A stretch of 64,000 bases of DNA from Salminus brasiliensis (Eukaryota; Chordata; Actinopteri; Characiformes; Bryconidae), in assembly GCF_030463535.1 (NCBI RefSeq), contig NC_132892.1, positions 27,336,269 through 27,400,268 on the forward strand, in the 5' to 3' direction. Each line of letters starts with the position of its first letter. Positions within the stretch are counted from its first letter, which is position 1. Below the pieces are notes generated by a model. That model was not told where the DNA came from. It searched no databases and was given only the letters and a program-made list of their open reading frames with translations. Position numbers and translations under genes: made by a program. This document shows, piece by piece, positions 12,196-22,299 of this stretch.

Positions 12196-12302
12196 TTCTC
12201 TCTCTCTCTCTTTTTCTCTGTCTCATACATGTCTCTTACCTTATTCCTGACGTCAGCGGACAGTCCGAAGGTGGGCCCTTTGCTGAACTGCTGAGTGCTC
12301 AT
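5088..12302 (-). CDS. cnn1: Calponin, complete seven-exon gene (calponin-1-like)
   Basis: Calponins bind F-actin and dampen actomyosin ATPase in smooth muscle and non-muscle cytoskeleton. Coding exons by decreasing coordinate are 12302-12240, 9834-9713, 8596-8530, 7662-7525, 7265-7149, 6369-6223 and 5300-5088. They sum to 867 nt, or 288 residues plus stop, with GT-AG introns and matching phases. Residues 1-21 are the N-terminal arm, about 22-130 the CH domain ([13 protein letters not shown] and HTQVQSTL are typical), and about 131-169 the linker starting AKTKGF. Three calponin repeats begin near residues 170, 208 and 247, each around MG(S/T)NK. The CH domain and linker resemble calponin-1 most, but repeat 3 ([15 protein letters not shown]) recalls calponin-3, so the paralogue assignment is only about 55% sure. 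Human calponins have 297-329 residues; the tail after the last YC is only 13 residues here. Confidence 0.92.
5526..6052. mobile_element. Non-autonomous hAT-type element in calponin intron 6
   Basis: A 527-bp element has 12-bp perfect terminal inverted repeats TAGGGATGTCCC / GGGACATCCCTA. It is flanked on both sides by the 8-bp duplication ATTACAAT (5518-5525 and 6053-6060). An 8-bp target duplication with such ends is the hAT signature. It carries no transposase. Confidence 0.88.
6223..6369 (-). CDS. cnn1: Calponin coding exon 6 (repeat 1 and start of repeat 2)
   Basis: 147 nt, 49 codons, phase 0. Repeat 1 reads [20 protein letters not shown] then IYDP, retaining the serine and threonine of the ASQ.GMT motif that are kinase targets in mammalian calponins. 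Repeat 2 begins [10 protein letters not shown] and the exon ends in ATG just before GTGAGA, so the residue joining to the next exon is Met where the family has Gln. Confidence 0.9.
7149..7265 (-). CDS. cnn1: Calponin coding exon 5 (linker before the repeats)
   Basis: 117 nt, 39 codons, phase 0. It opens with [20 protein letters not shown], matching the actin- and regulatory-protein-binding linker, and ends GNSIICQQ. The family normally has a G..VIGLQ-type ending, so the change to ICQQ at the head of repeat 1 is unusual. The donor is GTCAGA. Confidence 0.9.
7525..7662 (-). CDS. cnn1: Calponin coding exon 4 (end of CH domain)
   Basis: 138 nt, 46 codons, phase 0 at both ends. It reads [20 protein letters not shown], then [20 protein letters not shown] and [19 protein letters not shown] is near-invariant in calponins. 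The acceptor is TTTTAG and the donor GTGAGC. Confidence 0.92.
8064..8088. repeat. (AC)n microsatellite
   Basis: About 12 AC units in calponin intron 3. Confidence 0.9.
8530..8596 (-). CDS. cnn1: Calponin coding exon 3 (CH domain, LINKLQPG)
   Basis: 67 nt starting with the G that completes the split codon, then [20 protein letters not shown] and HK. The LINKLQPG core is diagnostic of calponin/transgelin CH domains. The acceptor is CTAG and the donor GTACAC, which is weaker than the others. Confidence 0.9.
8990..9660. repeat. Cluster of dispersed repeat fragments in calponin intron 2
   Basis: 9040-9180 and 9190-9270 are related copies (GTTGAACAGTGTC, CTAGGCACAGTCTA). 9300-9400 holds the GCTGATCAACTACACTTGGG phrase repeated at about 50400. 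9545-9660 is a GGTTCTT/CAAAGAAC family fragment. Confidence 0.5.
9713..9834 (-). CDS. cnn1: Calponin coding exon 2 (first part of CH domain)
   Basis: 122 nt reading [17 protein letters not shown], then [20 protein letters not shown] and LCE. The acceptor CATAG follows a T-rich tract on the coding strand and the donor is GTGAGT. It ends after GA of a split glutamate codon, completed by the first base of the next exon. [10 protein letters not shown] is closest to the calponin-1 version of this segment. Confidence 0.9.
10040..10320 (+). repeat. Internal fragment of the GGACAAAAGTATTGG element family
   Basis: It contains GATTGCATTCAGC, TCCATCATTCCAGAGAACAC and CACTGCTCCACAGCTCAATG, the internal landmarks of the family, without either terminus. 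It lies in calponin intron 1. Confidence 0.6.
10730..11858 (-). mobile_element. Internally deleted Tc1-like transposon, interrupted by a hAT element
   Basis: The ends read CATTAAAACCACCTG and TGTTGGCTGATAGTGATGG. On the minus strand the transposase helix-turn-helix region [20 protein letters not shown] is readable; then most of the catalytic part is missing. The element is split at 10930 by a hAT insertion ending at 11562. It is clearly inactive. The second part (11571-11858) includes CACTTGCTGCCTAATAT and other landmarks of this Tc1 family. Confidence 0.8.
10930..11562. mobile_element. hAT-type element nested in the Tc1 relic
   Basis: A 633-bp element. Its ends TAGGGATGCACCGA and (reverse complement) AAGGGATGCAACGA are near-identical inverted repeats. 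The flanking 8 bp GTATTGAC is duplicated exactly at 10922-10929 and 11563-11570. No hAT transposase motif is visible inside. A frame at 10813-11238 on the minus strand fuses hAT and Tc1 sequence and is not a gene. Confidence 0.85.
11990..12130 (-). repeat. Fragment of the GGACAAAAGTATTGG element family
   Basis: The plus strand carries AATACCCTTGATTTCAGAAG and AAACATTCAATGAGCAGG, the reverse complement of the family's left internal end (compare 24840-24900). Confidence 0.5.
12148..12222. repeat. (CT)n tract
   Basis: 75 bp of mostly CT with a few TTT interruptions, starting about 18 bp inside calponin intron 1. Confidence 0.95.
12240..12302 (-). CDS. cnn1: Calponin coding exon 1 (start codon)
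   Basis: Encodes [21 protein letters not shown], the conserved calponin N-terminal arm (GP.(Y/F)GLSA.V.NK). The ATG at 12302 is chosen because it is the first ATG in this frame and sits at the family start; upstream in-frame codons offer only GTG. It has A at -3. The exon ends in phase 0 at a GTAAGAG donor. A 75-bp CT tract (GA on the coding strand) lies just inside the intron. Confidence 0.9.
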
Positions 12303-12421
12303 GATGTATGCTGTAGAGTTGAGTCGTGTGGTCACTCCTGTAGTAGCCGGTCTGATCTCACTCTGAGCTGAGGCCTAGCAGCAGTCTTTCTAGTCTTTCT
12401 TCACTTTCTATGGGCTCACCC

Positions 12422-12498
12422 TTTTAAAACCCACCGCTCTTCGGATGGCATAGTTGACTGCTTCTGATTGGCTCAGGCCCTGAATGGTGTGGCCAATC
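12422..12498 (-). promoter_or_regulatory. Candidate calponin promoter (TATA-like box and CCAAT boxes)
   Basis: Upstream of the calponin start codon, the palindromic AT box TTTTAAAA lies at 12422-12429. On the coding strand a CCAATC motif lies at 12471-12466, with a second one in the opposite orientation at 12493-12498. A TSS near 12390 would give a 5' UTR of about 90 nt. The spacing fits a TATA/CCAAT promoter, but this is inferred from motifs only. Confidence 0.4.
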
Positions 12499-12499
12499 A

Positions 12500-13137
12500 G
12501 GAGGAAGACATTGTGTTAGTGCTGCAGTTGATGTGGCATTAGTTTGGATGGACAGTTTGGATGGATAAGTCTGGTTACTCTAGAGAAAGATACTCTTTCT
12601 TATTTGTTTGTCACTTTACTATATACAGTAAAATGTACTATATAGGCTATAGGATATTATTACAGTTTTAGTTGCTCTTCCTCCTCTTCCTCTTCCCTCT
12701 GTTTCATCATTTCTTTCACTTATATGTTGTTAAATCACATTAAATACAAATGTTTTCTATGTATCTTCTAATCTCCGCTTATTTTTTATACAGATAGTTT
12801 GCAGTGTGACCTATAAGTCCTACTCACTGGACATGGCCTTGATGTATATGTATTGTAAAATGATTCTGTTGCCTCAAGTGAGGGAAAATAATATCTTAGG
12901 AATACTACTTACCGTAGCTTTGAAGTGCATTGCAATTAAATGGATGACACCCCCCACATACACACACACACACTCACACACATATAACCTATGGATCCAA
13001 AAGGTTTGGGATGTTTACCAAATGGAACAAATAACCTATTCACTAAGATTCCAAAAATGTCTGTTTATTGAGCACTGGAGCCCAGTCATTGGTTTAATAA
13101 TACAATTAATTTATTCCTTTTTGGTTTTCTTTTTTAG

Positions 13138-13179
<42 letters not shown>

Positions 13180-15735
13180 TGTATATTATATATTATGATA
13201 CCTCTGGCTATTATGTCCTGTGCTATTTGTTCATGTAAATTAGGGGCGGGAAGAATTAACTAAAGAATTACAAGCTTACAAAATTACAAGCTGGAACTAA
13301 AACGTTCAAAAAAACTAAAAAAAAAGGAAGAGAAAATGAAAGAGAGAGAGAGAAGTGGAATGCTAGTACTTTATTTGGTAATGATGGTGGTGGTGGAGAG
13401 AGAGATCTGTTTGGATCCGTGGCAGTGTAGATGGAGAGCTTCTAAAAAAAGAGAGTGAACTGAGGGAGATGCTGGATGTGAGAGTCTCAGTATTCCTAAA
13501 GCCTGCCCCAAAACCCTGGGTTTTCTTTAGTGTTAAGCCAGTTAAAAGGGTTCATTGAGGGCCCAATATTGTCATGACCTTCATGTTCATGAAACGTATT
13601 GGTAAACGTCTGATCACATCTGTGTATGTATATATATGTTTTGCGTAATTGGCTAAAATTGGGTTTAAAAAAAAAAAAGAATACATTTGTGGATAGAAGG
13701 CAGGGATTTTTGGAATATATTACACTGGGCCCCACAATTCAAACAATTCTGCCAAAAGACTTGAATAATTTATTTCTAAGAGCCCCTGTCACTCACAGGG
13801 CCTTAGAACATTTCTTTCTTATATATCTTAGAACATCTCTTTCTTATATATTCACATACATATATTATTCTGATAATATTTTAAAATGGTCATGTTTGTG
13901 TTATAGACATGATCCCTGGATACACCATCACCACCACTGTGAATGACTTTAAATATCAATAGACCTATTTAGACAGGATTAGTTTTACATTTTAGACCTC
14001 TCAGAATGCGCCATGTCAGTTATTTTTACAGATTACAGGCTTCTGTGCCAGTAAAGATTCTGGCACCTTTTACCGTCTGTAAAACAAGCTGTAAAAATAA
14101 TCTCAGGTTATATTAATCACAAGCAAATCAACATGTGGGTAAGTTTTTCGCCATTTTCATCCTGTGGAAAGGTTTTTAGAGGTTTTTGTCTCAATGTCTG
14201 TTGCTGTCGTCAAATCCAGTAGATAAGACAGGGACTCCTCAGAGGCTTCTTTTAGCTTTAGGCAAGCCATTGTGTAGTGTAGCCTGTAGCCTACATTTGT
14301 GTTATGAACATGTAGCTGTTGTACTGATGTAGCACTAAATTATTATTATTACTCTTAAGTGAGTTATAAAATGTTTTTGAAGGTGACAGCATAAATAGCC
14401 ACTCCCATCTCAGATTTCTAATCCTGTTTGGGCCAGTAATGACTGAGTTATGTGAAAATTTGGAATTCATATTTAGTGTGTTGTGTTGAACAGAGATTTG
14501 TTTGTTTGTAGAAGTACAATACTAAATAATAGTAATAACATAGATGTTTGACATGTAAAAAGTATATTCTAATTCTAATTCTGAAGATTCTGAATTCTGA
14601 AGAATTAATTCTAATTCTGAAGATTTTAGAATTTAGGATTTCTGATCTTGTTTGTAAGGTTGGCCCAGATTCCCCAATTAATTTGGGAACAATTTTTTTT
14701 TATTTATAGTTTATTGTCATAGATTAAATTGTATTTGTTGAAATAATTAAAGTGTGCTATAATTGAATAGAAAGTTTTACCTTTACATGAAAGAGTTATA
14801 TTTACTTATATTTAATATATTTACATATATTTAAATATATGGAAAATTGTTTGTTCCTGTTTCTTTCTTCTTTTTTATTTTAATTATTTTTCTGTTCACA
14901 TGTGAAAAAAGTGTGCTACCACCCATGTCCACTAGGTGGGGAAAGTTGACAAGCCATAGATTTGGTGAACGAATTATTACACACCAAGAAAAGAGTTGAA
15001 TGCCTAAAGGTTATTTAAGTGGATAAATGGTTATTGAAAAACAATAGTATGTGTTTAAAGAATTGTAAAAAAAAAAAAAAGTCCCACTATTGTTATGACT
15101 CAGGAACCCTTTTCTGGTACTATATAAAACACTTTTGCTAAGCATAGCATTACTAAATCCAGGGAATATCTTCAGCAATAAAGAAAGACACATGAAAAAC
15201 AGGTATCAGACGTTTTTAGATATTCATGTTTTATAATGATGTGTTTACATATATCTTAAACTGTGTTATTATAAATTAGACCTGAGTGTCTTTTGTACCT
15301 GATGAAACTAATAGAATTATGAGAATTTGCTTACCTGTCTATAATCCAGGTCAATTCTTTTGTCCACATGTAGGCAGTATGCATTACTTCTGTAAAATGT
15401 TGATAAATTTGTATATTCCTAAGTGCTTTGAACTGTATAATTATATAAGTATAGTTGTGAGAAATCTGAGTTTCAACTCTTCTGTTATAACAGACAGTGC
15501 TTTGTTTCAATGTTATCTTTATAACAACATACTAAAAACTTACAAATCCATATGAGACAAAACATACAAATAGTAAATAAATACTTAAATCCATCCTTCC
15601 ATCTGCTTCTTCTTGGTCACGGTCGCGGCAGGCCCAGAGCCCACCCGGAATCACTGGACACAATGCAGTCCAATTCCCCATGAAATACCCGTTCAATACA
15701 AAACATATATATTGCCATTATTGTTACGCACTGTC
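12500..15735. other. Intergenic region between the divergent calponin and raph1 promoters
   Basis: AT-rich with no exon recognised. It includes an ATT microsatellite (13139-13178), a GA-rich patch (13320-13410) and a local run of TTCTAATTCTGAAGA variants (14570-14640). A CCACTAGGTGG that weakly resembles a CTCF core lies near 14928. Confidence 0.6.
13139..13178. repeat. (ATT)n microsatellite
   Basis: About 13 TTA units. The plus-strand poly-tyrosine frame it creates is an artefact. Confidence 0.95.
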
Positions 15736-15737
15736 CA

Positions 15738-16130
15738 ATGTCCAAATGTTTGTGGACACCCCTTCTAATGAATGCATTCAGGCTATTTTAAGTTGCTGTT
15801 ATTGCTGATACAGATGTGCAAATGCACACACACAGCTTGTCTAGTCCCTGTAGCTATGTATGCCTAGTACTGCCAATAGAATAGGACTTTCTGTAGCAGA
15901 TTAACATGAACCTATTGGCACCATGACTAATGCCAGGTGTGGGATGTGCAATGATGATGGTGATCCATCCAATAGGGGAAGAGGTGGGTGGTGATCATCC
16001 AACATCCTAGAAGAAGGCCTTAGTTACTCCAACATAAGCTAGGTAAACTCTTATTAAACCCGTTGATTTAAGAAGAAACAATTAATGACCAGTTGTCCCA
16101 ATACTTTTACCCCCATAGTGCATTTACTAT
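15738..16130 (-). mobile_element. Near full-length non-autonomous DNA element (GGACAAAAGTATTGG family)
   Basis: It opens with CCAAATGTTTGTGGACACCC and closes with GTCCCAATACTTTTACCCCCA, the two termini of the family in reverse orientation. Internal landmarks (GTGCAAATGCACACACACAG, CTATTGGCACCATG) are present. It encodes no protein. Confidence 0.7.
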
Positions 16131-16154
16131 CAATCTGAGGCTGTTTTCTATGAG

Positions 16155-16345
16155 ATACTTGTGGAGCTGGACGGGATTGGCACAATATCAGTATATTGTT
16201 ATTGATGTTACAACAAAAACTTGGATCTTTGAGATAGGTAACTTTCAGTGGAAATGAGAGAAATTGAATATCAGATATAGATTTGGAGCGTTTCTATTGG
16301 TCCATTCATCATGACGTTTGGCACCATTTAAAGACCATCTGTCTT
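16155..16345 (+). repeat. Dispersed repeat R, copy 1 (left of raph1 exon 1)
   Basis: About 190 bp that closely match 18296-18500, sharing long phrases such as TTACAACAAAAACTTGGATC and TTTCTATTGGTCCATTCATC. Related weaker copies lie at 34440, 45545 and 62580. Confidence 0.8.
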
Positions 16346-16354
16346 GGCACCAGG

Positions 16355-16400
16355 TGTCCCAATACTTTTGCCCCCATAGTGCATATACTATCAATCTGAG
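16355..16400 (-). repeat. Terminus of the GGACAAAAGTATTGG family
   Basis: GTGTCCCAATACTTTTGCCC followed by CCATAGTGCATA is the family end in reverse orientation, with no body attached. Confidence 0.55.
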
Positions 16401-16689
16401 ACTGTTTTAATGAGATATTGTCTATCAAAAATTGTTGGTATGTTTTTAAAATATTTCTTTATTTATTGTTGCAGAATTTGTCAAAGATTTGTTAAAGGAT
16501 CAGTGTTTTTAAATATTTATGAAACGCAACATCCTCGGCTGTGTCCAAAGCTGCATATACTACACTAAACAGTACATCTAAAAACAGTCCATCATCAACA
16601 GTTTGTACCTACATCAGTGTAGTGTGGATAGTGCAGTAGTTTGTGGTTTTGGACGCAGCCCCTGACTTTCCACAGCCGTGGCGTCACTC

Positions 16690-16760
16690 CTTCGGTGCAC
16701 CGTGATTGGTCGATTCTGGTGGATGGGCGGGTCTAGGAGCTGGACGCTAGGCGCTGTTGG
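16690..16760 (+). promoter_or_regulatory. Candidate raph1 promoter (GC box, inverted CCAAT)
   Basis: A GC-richer block breaks the AT-rich background, with an inverted CCAAT (GATTGG, 16704-16709) and a GC box GGGCGGG at 16725-16731, just upstream of the proposed untranslated exon 1. The element spacing is typical of a TATA-less vertebrate promoter. The TSS is not visible directly. Confidence 0.45.
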
Positions 16761-17050
16761 GAGAGCGTGCTACAGCGGGAGAGCGATAGAGGGAGAAGAA
16801 GGGAGAAGAATGAGAGAGTGAGGAGAAACGAGTGTGTGAGCACGGAGATTAACAGTTTCTGAGCTGTTTCAGCATAAAAACGAGTAAAGATCGCATTTTT
16901 AAGGATATTAACTGGCCGTTTTGAGGGATACGACCGTTGGATTTTGTACTTCTATTCAAACTAACTGACGGTTACTCCCGTTAGGAGCCACAGAGGGGGG
17001 AAAGAGAGAGAGAGGGAGTTGTAAACCTCATCTATTCTTCTCACCGACGG
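16745..17050 (+). other. raph1: Probable untranslated exon 1 of raph1
   Basis: Purine-rich, CpG-containing sequence runs from the GC box to a strong splice donor (CGG|GTAAGT, GT at 17051). No long reading frame is present, as expected for a 5' UTR exon. Assignment to raph1 rests on strand, promoter-like composition and the absence of any other plus-strand gene before the raph1 start-codon exon at 54399. The left edge is approximate. It could instead belong to an unrecognised transcript. Confidence 0.5.
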
Positions 17051-19640
17051 GTAAGTGTGTTTTTTTTTGGCTGTCTTGGTGGTTGGATGAAGGGAAACGT
17101 GGGGAAAGCTGGTGGAGAAACCCTGAGGACGCGAATGGACACCCTGACTCACGCCCTGCTACAGTGTGCTGTTATTGTCTAGCCTTTAGTAATGAGAAAA
17201 TAGCCGGAGAGAAGGAGAGCATGGGCAGGGCAGCCTTGTCGTTTTGGCTTAATGTTGTCTATCATAGCCGTGATAACCAGCCAGACCCCTCCCTCCTTAA
17301 ACGACATGTTTTTGGCAGTGTAGTTTGCTGGTAGGAGCGTAGCTAATTAGCTTGTGCAATTAGCCACCTCCGGCTACACAGCGTGGCTCTGTTGAGCCAA
17401 ATAATAATAGCTAGCCAGTAGGTTTCCTACTCTGTGTGTGTGTAGGGTGTGTAAGTGCAAGTTAGTCACACAGAGAGGCGTTTTCGCTTAAAAAACGTCC
17501 AGGCGTGCTATATTTCATCATGTTTGGCGCATAGACGCCAAATTTGTGACCAAATCCAGTGTCATGCTCGCCCATTGTCGACTGGGTGTGTTCAAACTCG
17601 GCTCAGCATCTCTTCAATTTGATCACATTACTCGCCCTAGGCTATGAAACGGTCATCTTCCCTCCTCCTCAGCTCTGTAATTCTGTATGGATAAGTTTAG
17701 CTGACTTTTAAACGCTCCAGAAATGAGAGCAGTGGTCTCCACCCTTTGCATCTTGCCTGCTGTCTTACTGGGCAAGCTTCAGACCAAGGAGGTAGGTTCA
17801 GGTGCTGGCCACAAGCTTAAATGCCTTCATGAATGATTGACCTGTGGGAGGGAAAAGCATGCAAAATGTCTGTCATGCTCAGCTAACGCTTAAGCGATGT
17901 ATTTGCATGGCAGGCAGGAGCTGGCTCTATTGTCCTGTCCAACAGGCATGGTCAGTAGCCTAAGGGAGGTGACTGCAGTAGGAGGACAGAGTCACATTAG
18001 CAAAGTAGCCAGCAAGATATAATACAACCCCAGCCCTTTCCAGAAGCTACTGGTCAACTAAATTCTAAATTGCTGTTTATCCGGCTTGGGCATCGTAGTT
18101 TAATCTGGTTAGACTGTTAGCCGAAAGCTTTGGGCTAATTAGCCCCTCTTGGTTTGTGTTAGGGGGTTGTGTAGGGGGGTTTGGAGCAGCTGTCAGGGGG
18201 ACACACTTTGTTGACCACAGATGTAGACAAAGCTTCAACACCCATTACCCGAGAGTGGGGGGAAAACATGCTTTGCCTTTCTCCACAGCCGTGCCATACT
18301 TGTGGAGCTGGATGGGATTGGCGCAATATCAGTATATTGAATATAATATCAGTATATTATTGATGTTACAACAAAAACTTGGATCTTAGAGATGGTAACT
18401 TTCAGTGGAAGTGAGAGAAATTGAATAGCAAATATAGATTTGGAGCATTTCTATTGGTCCATTCATCATTAAGTTTTGGCACAATTTAAAGACCATCTGC
18501 CAGATTCACATTATGTCAAAAAAGTAAAATATGGAAAAAATTAAGATACAAGGTTTTCGTTACAGTGATGATATTATGAAAGATATGGCCCAATATGTTT
18601 CTTTTTTTAATACAATATTAAGGTACTAAGTTTGTGACTGAGCTGTTTCCACCTAAGGTGAACATCTGAAAGTGGGCTGCCATTCTCCATTTAATTAGAT
18701 ATCTACTACACCACATGAAGAAGCACACAGCTAACATCAGCGCTATATAACATTAATTCTTTTTGTCCCTCCGAAGGCCAATCCAGGTTTTCTGCCAGTA
18801 TGTCGATTCTAATGATAATGGATTTTTCAGTTGCCCCATTTGCCCCATCTTTTGTTCAGACAGCTTTAAAGATTTAAAACCCAGTTTTCAGATGTGGCCT
18901 GATTAACACAAACTGTTGGTTAATACTATAATACACATTGTTTATGTGTTAGGTGTTCACTGACGGCTCAGTTAAAAGCAAAATACATTCAGCTTTAGTC
19001 CTGTAAATCACAGCGACACTGAGGGTAATTTCACACCTGCTCTTTTTCGTCCTGGTAATTCATTTTCACTCTTGGTGTGATTCGTTTGGGCAGGTGTGAA
19101 TACAGTAATCCCAGTTGAACGTGAACCGAAAAAAATGCACCCTTAAGAGGAAGCGGTCTCAACCCAGTCCCAAACAAGCTCTGGAGCAGTTGTGATGTGA
19201 ATGCGATCTGACCCCTATCTAAACCAATTTTAGGTGTACTCTGCAGGTTTGAGCTAAACAGCTCCTGTAGTCAGGTGCTCATTTGGTATATTGCCCAGAT
19301 AATTACTACAGCTGTAAACAAATTCAATCTCTGTGAAACTGCACAGAAATCTAAACTACTCTGGAACACAGTTCCTTCTTCCTGCATTTACGTTCTTGCT
19401 CCCACCCTTAGACGTTCTCACATGGATACTTGTGATGCATTTTGGTGTGCTTGAATTTCTTTGTGTGAAACCACACCAAACCAAGTGGAAAATGCTCCGA
19501 GTTTACAAATTCAGTAACTGATTCAAACCAGAGCAAAAGAACTATAGGTTTTTTTAAAGGGGTAATTTTAGTACGCAAATCAGTTAGACGCATAGGAAAA
19601 GATATGAAATATACAAAAGCAGCCTGTTGAGGGACTCTAC
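17051..19640. other. raph1 first intron, left part
   Basis: Mostly unique sequence. It contains repeat R copy 2 (18296-18500) and short frames without recognised products. No exon is supported. Confidence 0.5.
18296..18500 (+). repeat. Dispersed repeat R, copy 2 (right of raph1 exon 1)
   Basis: Same orientation as copy 1 at 16155-16345, beginning TACTTGTGGAGCTGGATGGG. It has an extra TATTGAATATAATATCAG duplication relative to copy 1. Confidence 0.8.
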
Positions 19641-19850
19641 TACAACTACATGCCCTCCTTGCATCTACTCCTGCTTCTTCTTAGTACATTTTTCTTCTCA
19701 TCTTCTCTTTCTACTCTTCTATTTGTGCTTCTTTTTCGTTTGCCGCTGCTTCTTCTTATCAGTCTTCTTCGTTTCTTCCTTCTTTTCACTGTCCTCTTGA
19801 TCTGCATCTTTAGCTCCTCCTTCTTCATCATCTTCATCATCTCCTAGTAT
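19640..19850. repeat. Pyrimidine-rich TTC/TCT tract A
   Basis: About 200 bp of imperfect CTTCTT and CTACTC units, ending in CTAGTATGAAAGTAC. Both strands stay open over 60 codons because of composition only. Confidence 0.85.
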
Positions 19851-20169
19851 GAAAGTACAAAGAAAGCCATACAGAAGCAGTCAGTATGCAAATAATTCTG
19901 ATAGGAGGGAACTGAATCCAGGACATGATGACCGGGAAAGTGTGTTTCCAAGTGAACGCACATCTATTGGCAAAAGGAGCACTGCTGTTTTGTGGGTATT
20001 ATATCATTATCTATCAAATATAGAACAAAGACATGACAGAAACTGAGCATTTGCATGGTTTGAATAATATATCACTGGGTACTGATTCCACTGGTTTCCA
20101 GTGTATTTTCTGTTGCCAGTTTGTAAGAATTACATCAGACAGAAGCATTTCCTTCCAAACCTTGATATT

Positions 20170-20549
20170 GCATTTTGCAGATTAGTGGCTTATTTTTAGT
20201 TTCTCAGGCTGATGGTACAATTCAACACAACGACTAGTCCTGTAGGTTGTACTACGGTGGCAGTGGAAGATGCTTTCTTTGGCCCTAGGAGTCAGACCAC
20301 ATCCCGTCACCGGTCGGGTGCAAGGCCACGATGTTTGGGCATCGTCTGGACCAATGTGCGTCAGCCGTCTCTCTGCTAAGAGCAAACATGAGTTTGAGGT
20401 GCTGTGTTTGCCCACGTGTGCCTGGAAAAAGAGGCCACAGCGTTCAATGTAGGTTACAACACTACAAACCACTCACAATGTCTGCTGAAATGCTCCTCAC
20501 AAAGAGCTGTTCACTGTAACGGAAAGCTGAACCACTTTTGCCATGGTGG

Positions 20550-20591
<42 letters not shown>

Positions 20592-20900
20592 TGTATGCTG
20601 TGTGCTTGAGATGGTGAGGAAACTGTGCCTGTTTCTGCTTCAGAAACCCCTCCTTTCCTCCAAACTCTAGTCTGGTCCCGACAGCAGCATCAAGCCAAGC
20701 GGAAAAGGAGACGACAAGTAGTTTTCCCCTCAGGAAATTCCCGCTGATTTCAGGGCACAGCCAGACAGAAACGAGACGAGACGAGAAGGCTTCTTTCGCT
20801 CTGAATGTTCGGCTGGTTTGATCGGCTTTGGCTTTCCAGAGAATCCTGGGTTGTCTCCTCATCTCAACATGGCTATGAGACTTTCAGCAGTGTGACCATG
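20170..20900. other. Unassigned GC-richer intron block
   Basis: More G+C than its surroundings, with a (TA)n run at 20559-20589 in the middle. Several overlapping frames exist on both strands, but none looks like a protein. It could be regulatory sequence or an old repeat. Confidence 0.4.
20559..20589. repeat. (TA)n microsatellite
   Basis: About 15 TA units. Confidence 0.95.
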
Positions 20901-21459
20901 ACAGATAAGCCAGTGTTGATTACAGCAGTGTTCTAAGTAGGGCTACAGTGATTAGTTGACAAAGTTGACACAGCGATATGCTCCATAATGCTTTTATAGT
21001 CCTGGTCATGGAGTACCAAACCCATCCGGTTCACATCAGGACAGGTTTGGCAGTTAGTTCTTCAGGTGTACCAGATGTGTTGGGAGCAGGGTAAACTCCA
21101 ATGCTCTGAACTCGGAGACACACTGTGATCTGATCACTCAAACCACATCCATAGGGGGGCTGAGGAACATTGACCACATTGCATTTGTAAAGTGAACACT
21201 AATGCATCACAGACAATGTCGAAAGACAGTGCTAATTCTCAGATGTGAATAAGCCAAGTGTCATGGTTAACATTCTTCTTCACCTCCTGACTCGCTTGTT
21301 CACAAGTTGTATTTGTTAGATTTCAAAATCTGCTGACCACTTGTGCAGCTTTATGTCTGGTAAGAGATACTTGGATACCTGGTGCCAAAAGACTTTCTAG
21401 TTGGTGGAGGGAGCCTGCGCACCACTGTTTGTGGGGTTTTGACCTGAGGAGTTTACTGC

Positions 21460-22290
21460 TCATCTTCTACTACTCCTAGTTGTTCATCTTCTGCTTCTTT
21501 AACTTCTTCTACTACTACCCCTGCTGCTGCTTCTTCTTCTACTACTGCTACATCTAGTTCTACTCCTGCTTCTGCTTCTTCTTTTACTACTCCTAGTAGA
21601 ACTCTGTTGCTTATTCTTCTACTACTAAAGCTATTCTAGCTCTACTCCTAGTAGTACTTCTTCTTCTACTACTACTACTGCTACTACTACTACTCCTATC
21701 CATGTTTTGCTTCTTCTACTTCTAGTCCTGCTTCTTCTTCTACAGCTTCTGTAACTTCCTGTTCTCCCTCCTTCTGTTTTGTCTTAATCCTCTTCTTCAT
21801 CTGCATTGGCTCATATGCTTACCTACTTCTCAATCTCCTTCTTCTATCTACTGCTACTACATATACTCTTGCTTCTGATGTATGTTTCTCATTCCTCTTC
21901 TCCTCCTCCTCTTCTTACTTTTTCTTCTGCTGCTTCTTCTTCTTGTCTTTTGCTCTTCTAATTCAGTCTTTCCACTTCCTTTTCCTCTTGCTCCTCTTGT
22001 TTATCCTTTCCTACTGTTTTATCTTTCTCTTGCAATCTATACCTGTTTCTCTTGCTCTTCTGATGTCTTATTTCCCTTATCATGCTTTCTCTTTCCTTTC
22101 CTCTCCCCTCTACTTCTACTCCTGTTCCTTCTTCTTCTCTTCCTGATTCTTCTTATTTATCTTCTGCTCTTCTTCCTTCTTCCCCTGCTTCTTCTAGTTG
22201 GTCCACATGCTGCTCCCCTTCTCCTCCTTTGTTTCCCAGTTTCTCCTTCTTTCTTTTCTTCTCCATCTCCTTATTTTCCCAGTATGAAAA
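21460..22290. repeat. Long pyrimidine-rich TTC/CTA tract B
   Basis: About 830 bp of imperfect CTTCTT, CTACTA and CTCCTG units on the plus strand, closing with CCCAGTATGAAAAATA. The 140-residue Leu/Ser/Phe-rich frame inside is an artefact. Confidence 0.9.
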
Positions 22291-22299
22291 ATATAAAAA

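Noticed and set aside
12335..12335. Upstream in-frame start for calponin
   Set aside because: The codon is GTG, not ATG, and the extension has no counterpart in calponins.
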